Of a stretch of DNA of 64,000 bases, positions 8,500 to 15,726 are shown piece after piece. This stretch comes from Porphyrobacter sp. AAP60 (GTDB taxonomy: Bacteria > Pseudomonadota > Alphaproteobacteria > Sphingomonadales > Sphingomonadaceae). How positions within the stretch are numbered: position 1 is the stretch's first letter; the number at the start of each line of letters is the position of its first letter. The translations under genes were made by a program, and so were the position numbers. Location: NCBI RefSeq assembly GCF_001296025.1, contig NZ_LJHV01000002.1, positions 124,001-188,000 on the forward strand, written 5' to 3'. Below the pieces are notes generated by a model. It was not told the origin of the DNA, did no database searches, and worked only from the letters and a program-made list of their open reading frames with translations.

Positions 8500-9591
8500 T
8501 TACCAGAAGAAGTCGTTGATCACATCGACCACTTCGCCGGTGTAGATATCCACCAGCAGGACATCATCATAATACCGCACCCACTGGTAAGGGCCATAGG
8601 CCGGAGGCAGGCGGTAGGAGATCGGATCGCTGATGAAGAACCGCGGCTGGAAGAACAGGCTATCGAGAAAGAACCCGATGCCGACCCGGCTGTAAGCGTG
8701 CGACCGGAATGGGGCGTAATAGGGCCCGGGGCGATAATGGAAGCGGTTGCTGCGCCGGAAATCGACATAGTTGTAGCTGCGGTTCGAACGCCAGCCGCGA
8801 TCCCAGCGGCTGAAATTGCGGTTGTCCCAGCCATCACGGCCGCGCCAGTTCCAGCGCCAGTCATCCTGCCGCCAGTTGTTACGCCGCCAGTCATTTCCCC
8901 GGCCATCGTAACGGCGACCATCGCGCGAATTGTCACGGCGACCATCGCGCCAGTTGTCACGGCGAATATCGTTGCCGCGCCAGCCATTGCGACCGGTTTC
9001 GATGCGGTCGGCGCGCCGGTCTCCGCGGAACTCCACCCGGTCAGCGCGGCGATCCCCGCGATTCTCGATCCGGTTGGCGCGGACATCCCCGCGACGTTCG
9101 ATACGATCGGCGCGGATATCGGTGCGACGGTCAACCCGCGCGGCGGCAACGTCGCGGCCTCGGCGATCAAGCTGGCCTGCACGGAAGTCTCCGCGCCGCT
9201 CCACCTGGTTGGCCCGCGCTTCACTGCGGCGGTCGACCTGATTGGCCCTCACCTCGCTGCGGCGGTCGATACGATTGGCGCGCACCTCGCTCCGGCGATC
9301 GACCCGCTGGGCGCGTTCAACCTGCTGTGCGCGGTTGATCACATCGCTGCCAAACCCGCGCGCAGCAGGCCGGTCGGGGCGCGATTCGGCCCGCTGCGGG
9401 CGAACGGCACGCTGTGCCCGCGCTTCGGAGCGGCCACCGCGGTTTTCAGAGCGCATCTGCGGCCGGTCGGCACGGGCCTGCCCGCGGGCTTCTGACCGGT
9501 TCTGTGCTTCGGCGGGCGTGGCGGGAAGGGTAAAGGCGAGCGCCAGCGCCAAAGCTGCCAGCGATCCGCTTTTGGCGAAAAGGTTCGTCAT
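8500..9591 (-). CDS. RcnB-like secreted protein with Arg-rich 11-residue repeats
   Basis: 363 residues. A signal peptide (about residues 1-29, ending TPAEAQ) is followed by an extremely Arg-rich body. About nine tandem 11-residue units sit at residues 97-199, of the pattern V/I-D/E-RRSEVRANR, with an aliphatic residue once per repeat. An Asn/Trp/Arg-rich stretch follows (residues 205-270), then a C-terminal RcnB-type domain (YQWVRYYDDVLLVDIYTGEVVDVI). RcnB of E. coli is a periplasmic protein involved in nickel/cobalt homeostasis; function is not established for the sphingomonad relatives. The ATG is preceded by GGAGGTA. The repeat region is unusual for the family. Confidence 0.8.
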   Translation of the reverse strand: MTNLFAKSGSLAALALALAFTLPATPAEAQNRSEARGQARADRPQMRSENRGGRSEARAQRAVRPQRAESRPDRPAARGFGSDVINRAQQVERAQRVDRRSEVRANRIDRRSEVRANQVDRRSEARANQVERRGDFRAGQLDRRGRDVAAARVDRRTDIRADRIERRGDVRANRIENRGDRRADRVEFRGDRRADRIETGRNGWRGNDIRRDNWRDGRRDNSRDGRRYDGRGNDWRRNNWRQDDWRWNWRGRDGWDNRNFSRWDRGWRSNRSYNYVDFRRSNRFHYRPGPYYAPFRSHAYSRVGIGFFLDSLFFQPRFFISDPISYRLPPAYGPYQWVRYYDDVLLVDIYTGEVVDVINDFFW

Positions 9592-9781
9592 CGTGAGTAC
9601 CTCCAGTATCGCCGGCCCACCACAAGCGGCTAGTTGAGAAGTCTGGAATAGACGATGCAGACTGTCGCGGCGATTAACCGGGTTGCCGATATTCAGAAAA
9701 AATGCGGATAAAATGAACAATCTTGCGTTCCGACTTCCTGCATCTTGACGGGATCGGGATTGCGACCAAAGGCTGCGTGCA

Positions 9782-10369
9782 ATGTTCGAAACGCTTGAAG
9801 ACGTCCGCACCGATTGCCTCAACCGCCTGATCCGCGCACCACGTGATCGCAAATCACCGATGCATGCACCGGTCATCGTCACGGGCGATGTCGATGCGCG
9901 GGTGATGGTGCTGCGCGCTTTTGACAGCACGCACATGACGCTGCGATTGCACACGGATGCCCGCGCTCCCAAGGCCAGGGTCATTGCGGCCGACCCCCGC
10001 GTCGCAGTCCTGTTTTATGACAAGGGCGCCAAGGTGCAGATCCGGGCGCGGGGCAAGGGGGAGATTCTGACCACCGGACAACTGGTCGATGATGCGTGGG
10101 CTGCCAGCACCAATTTTGCGCGGCGGTGTTATCTGGGCGATGGGCCAGGGGCGGCTTCAGATACGCCGACATCGGGCCTTCCGGCAGAGTTCGAAGGGGC
10201 CGAACCCGATGATACGCAACTGATCCCGGCACGCGAGAACTTCGCGTTGCTGATGATCACCATTACCGATCTCGACTGGCTTTATCTTGCCCACACCGGC
10301 CATGTCCGCGCACAGTTTTCACGCCGTGGTGAGGTGCCGGACTGGCAGGGCCGCTGGGTCGCGCCCTAG
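9782..10369 (+). CDS. Pyridoxamine 5'-phosphate oxidase-fold flavoprotein
   Basis: 195-residue protein of the PNPOx-like split-barrel family. The segment MVLRAFDSTHMTLRLHTDAR followed by KARVIAADPRVAVLFYDKGAKVQIRARGKGEI is the characteristic FMN-binding barrel. The C-terminal WLYLAHTGHVRAQFSR resembles the end of PdxH-type proteins. It lacks enough canonical PdxH residues to name it as the vitamin B6 oxidase, so an FMN-dependent oxidoreductase of unknown substrate is the safer reading. It is convergent with the GGDEF-like gene, 2 nt apart. Confidence 0.8.
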   Translation: MFETLEDVRTDCLNRLIRAPRDRKSPMHAPVIVTGDVDARVMVLRAFDSTHMTLRLHTDARAPKARVIAADPRVAVLFYDKGAKVQIRARGKGEILTTGQLVDDAWAASTNFARRCYLGDGPGAASDTPTSGLPAEFEGAEPDDTQLIPARENFALLMITITDLDWLYLAHTGHVRAQFSRRGEVPDWQGRWVAP

Positions 10370-10371
10370 GT

Positions 10372-11016
10372 TCAGGCTGCAGAAGCTGTCGATGAAGGAG
10401 CAGGGGCAGGAAGATACATGACTTCCTCGATATCGCTTGCGGCGATGACATGATCCTCGCCGCGAGCAATTGCTGCCTTCAGCGCCGCCCGCGCGCGCAT
10501 GATCATCAGATTGTCATTGTCACAGCGGTGTCCAGCAGCGACACCGAAGCTTGCGGTAATGCCGGATAATCCGGCTGGATAGGTATCGCGAAGCTGCGCC
10601 AGGCTGCGGCGCAGGCGGTGGGCGATCCGGCTGGCGTTCTGTTCGTCGGCGCCGGGAACGACGATCGTGAAGCCATCCCCGTCAATGTCTGAAAAGCTGT
10701 CGCCGCGCCGTAATCCTGCCCGCATGATATTGGCGACCTGATCGCGCAATTCGGCGTTCCAGACACCGTGCATACCTTCCATCTGGTCGATCCGCCCATG
10801 CAACACGGCGTGGGATGTCTGGCGCATCGCCTTGCGGCGGTTGGCCAAATTGATTGCCGGACCGAGCGTATCTCGGCTCAACAAATCCTTTAGCGGGCTG
10901 CGGCGCGGCACAGCACGGTGCAGCAATTGTCGATGTCTGACCGCTGCGCCCACGCCAAGGCACAACGCACACAGAACTACCGCCACCTCAAGTGGCACTT
11001 CGATTCCGGTAAACAC
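10372..11016 (-). CDS. Degenerate GGDEF-domain membrane protein
   Basis: 214 residues. One N-terminal hydrophobic helix (VPLEVAVVLCALCLGVGAAV) precedes a GGDEF-like domain recognised by DTLGPAINLANRR, a central DIDGDGFTIVVPG and a late ASFGVAAG segment. The active-site GGDEF sequence is replaced by DGDGF, so two signature positions needed for cyclic-di-GMP synthesis are altered. It is probably catalytically inactive or a GTP/c-di-GMP sensor. The start is a GTG. Confidence 0.75.
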   Translation of the reverse strand: MFTGIEVPLEVAVVLCALCLGVGAAVRHRQLLHRAVPRRSPLKDLLSRDTLGPAINLANRRKAMRQTSHAVLHGRIDQMEGMHGVWNAELRDQVANIMRAGLRRGDSFSDIDGDGFTIVVPGADEQNASRIAHRLRRSLAQLRDTYPAGLSGITASFGVAAGHRCDNDNLMIMRARAALKAAIARGEDHVIAASDIEEVMYLPAPAPSSTASAA

Positions 11017-11091
11017 GCCCCCGCTGCCCCCTTGCGATCATCTTATCGCTAAGGAGAGTGACGTAGGTCTGGTTAAGGGAGCGTAAACGAA

Positions 11092-11117
11092 GCGGGGTGC
11101 GCGCGTCCGCACCCCGC
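11092..11117 (-). terminator. Rho-independent terminator downstream of ettA
   Basis: Perfect 10-bp stem GCGGGGTGCG/CGCACCCCGC with a 6-nt loop, 12 nt past the ettA stop codon. Reading in the ettA direction it is followed by TTCGTTT. Confidence 0.8.
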
Positions 11118-11129
11118 AGTTTCCAAGGC

Positions 11130-12803
11130 TTACCGCGTCAGCTTCTTGTAAGCGAGGCGGGTAGGGCGGTCGGCCGCATCGCCCAGACGGCGGCGCTTGT
11201 CTTCCTCGTAGGCTTCGAAGTTGCCTTCGAACCATTCGACATGGCTGTTGCCTTCAAAGGCGAGGATGTGGGTGGCGAGGCGATCGAGGAAGAAGCGGTC
11301 GTGGCTGATTACCACCGCGCAGCCCGCGAAGTTTTCAATCGCATCTTCCAGCGCGGCCAGCGTTTCGACGTCCAGATCGTTGGTCGGCTCGTCAAGCAGA
11401 AGCACGTTGCCGCCCTGTTTCAGCATCTTGGCCATGTGCACGCGGTTACGTTCACCGCCCGAAAGCTTGCCGACGTTTTTCTGCTGGTCTGCGCCCTTGA
11501 AGTTGAACGCGCCAACATAGGCGCGGGTCGAGGTTTCCTGCTTGTTGACGGTCATGTAATCCAGCCCGTCGCTGATTTCCTGCCACACATTATTGGCCGG
11601 GTTCAGATGGTCGCGGCTCTGGTCAACATAGCCAAGGTGTACGGTGCTGCCGATTTCGATCGTGCCGCTATCGGGCTGTTCCTTTCCGGTGATGATCTTG
11701 AACAGCGTGGACTTGCCTGCGCCGTTCGGGCCGATGATGCCGACGATGCCGCCCGGCGGCAGCATGAAGCTGAGGTTTTCGAACAACAGCTTGTCACCAT
11801 AAGCCTTGGTGATGTTCTTCGCCTCGATTACCTTGCTACCCAGCCGCTCGGGCACCTGGATCACGATCTGCGCCTTGCCAAGCGCCCGATTATCCTGCGC
11901 GTTCTGCAATTCTTCGAACTTGCGCACGCGCGCCTTGCTCTTGGTCTGACGCGCGGCGGGGGTCTGGCGGATCCATTCGAGCTCGCGTTGCAAGGCCTTC
12001 TGCTTGCCGCTTTCCTCGCGGTTTTCCTGCTCCATCCGCTTGGCCTTCTTCTCCAGGTAGGTGGAGTAGTTGCCTTCGTAGGGGTAGTAGCTGCCGCGAT
12101 CGAGTTCGAGAATCCATTCCACCACATTATCAAGGAAGTAACGGTCGTGGGTGATCATCAGCACCGCGCCGGCATATTCCTTGAGGTGGTTTTCGAGCCA
12201 CTGTACGCTTTCGGCATCGAGGTGGTTGGTCGGCTCGTCCAGCAGCAGGATCGAAGGCTTCTGGATCAGCAGCCGGGTCAGCGCGACGCGGCGCTTTTCC
12301 CCGCCTGACAGGTCTTTCACCGGCCAGTCGCCCGGTGGGCAGCGCAATGCTTCCATCGCCACTTCGAGCTGGTTGTCGAGCGTCCAGCCATCGACCGAAT
12401 CGATCTTGTCCTGCAATTCGCCCATTTCCGCGCCCAGCGTATCGAAATCGGCATCCGGCTCGCACATCAGCGCGCTGATTTCGTTGAAGCGGTCAACCAT
12501 GTCGGCGATCCCGCGTGCGCCATCCTTGACGTTTTCGAGCACGGTCTTGCTCTCATCAAGCTCCGGCTCCTGCTCCAGATAACCGACAGTGATGTTTTCG
12601 CCCGGCCATGCTTCGCCGGTGAAATCGGTGTCGATCCCCGCCATGATCTTGATCAGGGTCGATTTGCCCGCACCGTTGGGGCCGACGATGCCGATCTTTG
12701 CACCCTGATAGAATTGCAGCGAGATATTGGAGAGCACCGGCTTCTGGGCACCGGGGAAGGTCTTGGTCATGTCCTTCATGACAAAGGCGTATTGGGCGGC
12801 CAT
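11130..12803 (-). CDS. ettA: Energy-dependent translational throttle protein EttA (ABC-F)
   Basis: 557-residue ABC-F ATPase with two tandem nucleotide-binding domains. Walker A motifs are GPNGAGKS near residues 41 and 355. Signature motifs are LSGGEKRRVAL and LSGGERNRVHM; Walker B motifs are LLLDEPTNHLD and LLLDEPTNDLD. The linker (about 240-325, rich in charged residues, GSYYPYEGNYSTYLEKK) and the arm region match EttA in length. EttA binds the ribosomal E site and gates entry into elongation in response to the ATP/ADP ratio. A terminator follows, and the M28 peptidase gene is divergent. Confidence 0.95.
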   Translation of the reverse strand: MAAQYAFVMKDMTKTFPGAQKPVLSNISLQFYQGAKIGIVGPNGAGKSTLIKIMAGIDTDFTGEAWPGENITVGYLEQEPELDESKTVLENVKDGARGIADMVDRFNEISALMCEPDADFDTLGAEMGELQDKIDSVDGWTLDNQLEVAMEALRCPPGDWPVKDLSGGEKRRVALTRLLIQKPSILLLDEPTNHLDAESVQWLENHLKEYAGAVLMITHDRYFLDNVVEWILELDRGSYYPYEGNYSTYLEKKAKRMEQENREESGKQKALQRELEWIRQTPAARQTKSKARVRKFEELQNAQDNRALGKAQIVIQVPERLGSKVIEAKNITKAYGDKLLFENLSFMLPPGGIVGIIGPNGAGKSTLFKIITGKEQPDSGTIEIGSTVHLGYVDQSRDHLNPANNVWQEISDGLDYMTVNKQETSTRAYVGAFNFKGADQQKNVGKLSGGERNRVHMAKMLKQGGNVLLLDEPTNDLDVETLAALEDAIENFAGCAVVISHDRFFLDRLATHILAFEGNSHVEWFEGNFEAYEEDKRRRLGDAADRPTRLAYKKLTR

Positions 12804-12924
12804 CGGATCAGTCCTTCAAGGATCAAGAATTAAGGTCGGCAGGTTTGGCTGCGCAAATAGGGAAGGGGAGAGGCAAGGGCAAGCGGCTAGACTTGCGAGC
12901 AGGCGGACGATAGCACTGCTGCCC

Positions 12925-14340
12925 ATGAACCGCACACTTGCCGCGCTGTTTGCGCTTTCGCTCGCCCCGCTTTCCACCGCTGCCGTTGGGCAGGCACCGA
13001 CGCTGGAGGCGCAGGCCGATCAGGCGCTCGCATCCGATACGGTAGCCTGGGACTTCGTCGAGGGGATCACAACCGAAGTCGGCCCGCGGCAGGCCGGAAC
13101 CGAGGCCGAAGCGCGTGCGCGTGCATGGGCGGTGGAATGGCTGAAGGCCAAAGGCTTTGCCAATGTCGCTGACGAGCCCTTCATGATGGACACCTGGGTG
13201 CCCGGCGACATCGCCCGCGCCCGCGTGACCGGCCCGTTTGCGCAGGATCTGGTGGTGCTGCCGCTGGGCAATTCCGCCGCTACCCATGCGGGCGGGATCG
13301 AGGGCGAAGTGGTTTTCTTCCGCACGGTCGATGAACTACGCGCCGCGCCTGCGGGCAGCCTGAAGGGCAAGATCGCCTATATCAGCCACCAGATGCGCCC
13401 CGCGCAGGATGGTTCGCATTACGGATTTGCCGGGCCGGCACGCTGGGTTGGCGCTGGGATCGCGGCGAGCAAGGGCGCGATTGCCACTGTCATCAAGTCG
13501 GTCGGCACGGATTACCACCGCAACCCCCACACCGGCGGCACCAGTTTTCCCGAAGGCGTGAAGCCGACCCCTGCGGGCGCGTTGAGCCTGCCTGACGCGG
13601 AAAATCTCGAAAGGATGTTCGCGCGCGCCGGTGGGCGTCCGATCACATTGAAACTGGAACTGAACCCGCGCCAATTGGGCCAGACCCGAAGCGGCAATGT
13701 GGTGGGCGAGGTTGTCGGGCGGAACCCGTCGCTGCCGCCGGTGCTGCTCGCCTGCCATATCGACAGCTGGTGGAACGCGCCGGGCGCTTTTGATGACGGC
13801 GCGGGTTGCGGCATTATTGCAGCGGCAATGTTTCACGTGAAACAATCGGGCCAGCCGCTCAGAACGATCCGTGTTTTGATGGCTGGAGCGGAGGAAACCG
13901 GGCTCTGGGGCAGCCAAGCCTATAGCAAGGCGCACCTGGAGGAGCCTATCGCGGTTGGATTGGAGAGCGATTTCGGCGCTGATCGCATCTGGCGGTTCGA
14001 TTCGAACTTCCGCGAAACCAACCCCGCGCTGCACAAGCGTATTGCATCTGCCGTGGCCCGCTTCGGCGTTTCGGCCGGCACCGATGCCGCCACTGGCGGG
14101 GCCGATCTCAACATCGTGCGCGACCAGAAGGGCGCGCTGATCGACTTGCAGCAAGACGGCACCCGCTACTTCGATCTGCACCACACGCCGGACGACACGC
14201 TCGACAAGATCGACATCGTGCAATTGCGCCAGAATGTTGCGGTGTGGACGCAGGTGGTGGGCATTCTCGCGAACGAGGAAACCGCAATCCCCACCGGCAC
14301 CCCGGTTCCGGCTGCGCCCGCAATCATGCAGGCGCAATAG
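12925..14340 (+). CDS. M28-family zinc metallopeptidase, exported
   Basis: 471 residues. A signal peptide (MNRTLAALFALSLAPLSTAA, cut after AVG-like residues), a PA-like insert domain (VFFRTVDELRAAPAGSLKGKIAYI), then the M28 catalytic core. Probable co-catalytic zinc ligands are His in ACHIDSW near 277, Asp in FDDGAG near 290, Glu-Glu in GAEETGLWG near 323, Asp in ESDFGAD and His in DLHHTPDD. It probably trims peptides in the periplasm. The ATG just before the signal peptide is preferred over longer in-frame starts that would run into ettA. A perfect parS site lies inside the coding region and encodes MFHVKQ. Confidence 0.88.
   Translation: MNRTLAALFALSLAPLSTAAVGQAPTLEAQADQALASDTVAWDFVEGITTEVGPRQAGTEAEARARAWAVEWLKAKGFANVADEPFMMDTWVPGDIARARVTGPFAQDLVVLPLGNSAATHAGGIEGEVVFFRTVDELRAAPAGSLKGKIAYISHQMRPAQDGSHYGFAGPARWVGAGIAASKGAIATVIKSVGTDYHRNPHTGGTSFPEGVKPTPAGALSLPDAENLERMFARAGGRPITLKLELNPRQLGQTRSGNVVGEVVGRNPSLPPVLLACHIDSWWNAPGAFDDGAGCGIIAAAMFHVKQSGQPLRTIRVLMAGAEETGLWGSQAYSKAHLEEPIAVGLESDFGADRIWRFDSNFRETNPALHKRIASAVARFGVSAGTDAATGGADLNIVRDQKGALIDLQQDGTRYFDLHHTPDDTLDKIDIVQLRQNVAVWTQVVGILANEETAIPTGTPVPAAPAIMQAQ
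13829..13844. promoter_or_regulatory. parS site (ParB binding palindrome)
   Basis: TGTTTCACGTGAAACA is a perfect 16-bp palindrome identical to the bacterial chromosomal parS consensus. ParB-CTP loads here and spreads to form the partition complex that ParA moves. It lies inside the M28 peptidase gene, where it encodes part of MFHVKQS. I found no other full copy in the window. Confidence 0.9.
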
Positions 14341-14451
14341 GCGGGGGCGGCGTGCTGCTTTCAGTCCGTGTAGTGGCAGGAAGCAGCCCCGGCCATCTTG
14401 GCCTGGCTGGGCAGAGCCGGTAGACGTCAGGCTGCTTGATAAAAGGTAAAG

Positions 14452-14528
<77 letters not shown>

Positions 14529-14555
14529 ACACTTTTTCACCTCGCCCCGCCCCGG

Positions 14556-14628
14556 TGGGCCCGGCAGGATTCGAACCCGCGACCTAGCCGTTATGAGCGG
14601 CCAGCTCTAACCGCTGAGCTACAGGCCC
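14556..14628 (-). tRNA. tRNA with CAT anticodon, probably tRNA-Ile2
   Basis: Acceptor GGGCCTG pairs with CGGGCCC (one G-U), followed by discriminator A; the CCA end is not encoded (CCG follows). The anticodon loop is CTCATAA. The sequence GGTTAGAGC...CTCATAA...GGTCGC closely follows the bacterial tRNA-Ile2 pattern, whose C34 is converted to lysidine to read AUA. An elongator Met tRNA is the less likely alternative. Confidence 0.85.
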
Positions 14629-14707
14629 CCTGGGAAAGGGCACCGGTCTGCAGAACGAGGATCGCCCCTACTCTGCGATTGCGATGGAAACAAGCGGTGA
14701 TGCAGCC

Positions 14708-15709
14708 TTACTTGTCGCTGGCTGCGATGATTTCTTCCACAGTGGTCGATTGCACCCCGCGCTGCGCCAGTTCCGCGTAGATCGCCGAAAACCAGTCATA
14801 CAATCGCTCCACCGCTTGCGGAGTAGCCGTGTAGGGCGTGTGGCCGTGGGCGAGTGTCGGGCTGTGGAATGACAGCACCAGCACCGGCACACCTGCGCCG
14901 AGCGCGATTTCGATACCGCGCAGCGCCTCTTCGGGCGTGACCCCTTCGGGTGTCAGCGCGATGCGTTCGAGCAGATTGAAGCGCGAAAAGCCCGAAAAGA
15001 AGGTCGGCACATGCCGCTGAGCGCGGTGCAGAAACGGCCCGAACCTGCGCAATGCCCCCCAATAAACGCTGGTAACAGGCAGCTCCAGCAACTCTTGATC
15101 GTCATCGACCCAGTACGGCAGCAGCGGGTGGCGACTATAGTCGGGGCCGCCTTGCGCACTGTAATCGAACAGCGTTCGTACCGAGGTGTCCAGCCTGATC
15201 CCGGCGGATTTCAGCAAGTCTGCAGTATGCGGGCCAAGCCCGTACCGGCCCGCGCGGTAGCACAGCGGCGCGGCGCCGAAGGCGGCTTCGATCGCATCGC
15301 GCAGGGCCATGAACTTTGCGGCCTCCAGATCCCGCGGCAAATTACCTGCGAAAGAGTTCTGCACGCAAAGCTCTTCATCGAAGGGCGGATTGACCCAGGG
15401 GTGCAGTTGCAAGCCAACCTCGGCCGTGCCGCGCCGCACTGCATCCCCGATGATCTCTACCGCGCGGTCATCGTTCACGATCGGCCAATCGACCAAGTAG
15501 ACAGGGCGCGCGCCGATGTTTTCGCAAAAGCTCTGGAAGCGGGCGATCGCAGCGACATGGCTGAGCCCGTACCCGTCGCGCCGGAAAGGAGCCTTCCAGT
15601 CGAATTCCTCTTCGGTATCCACTGTCAGCAGCACCCGCTGCCCGAAATCGGGCGCAAATGCCGCTGCGGTGCCGGCGGGCGGCACATCAAGCATCGATCT
15701 GGTCGCCAT
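14708..15709 (-). CDS. Polysaccharide deacetylase family protein
   Basis: 333-residue protein with an NodB-homology-like (carbohydrate esterase 4) fold. LLTVDTEEEFDW near the N-terminus supplies the catalytic/metal Asp; QLHPWVNPPF holds a candidate metal His; RAGRYG and LSFHSPTLAHGHTPY follow as later motifs. Substrate unknown. I chose the ATG of MATRSM because a GGGGGA ribosome-binding site lies 6 nt upstream; a GTG seven codons earlier overlaps the stop of the upstream kinase by 4 nt but lacks such a site. Coupling to that kinase suggests a shared operon. Confidence 0.8.
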   Translation of the reverse strand: MATRSMLDVPPAGTAAAFAPDFGQRVLLTVDTEEEFDWKAPFRRDGYGLSHVAAIARFQSFCENIGARPVYLVDWPIVNDDRAVEIIGDAVRRGTAEVGLQLHPWVNPPFDEELCVQNSFAGNLPRDLEAAKFMALRDAIEAAFGAAPLCYRAGRYGLGPHTADLLKSAGIRLDTSVRTLFDYSAQGGPDYSRHPLLPYWVDDDQELLELPVTSVYWGALRRFGPFLHRAQRHVPTFFSGFSRFNLLERIALTPEGVTPEEALRGIEIALGAGVPVLVLSFHSPTLAHGHTPYTATPQAVERLYDWFSAIYAELAQRGVQSTTVEEIIAASDK

Positions 15710-15726
15710 CGCGCGTCCCCCGCGTA

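Noticed and set aside
13336..14337. 333-codon minus-strand frame
   Set aside because: Antisense to the M28 peptidase catalytic domain, where the plus-strand frame shows all metal ligands.
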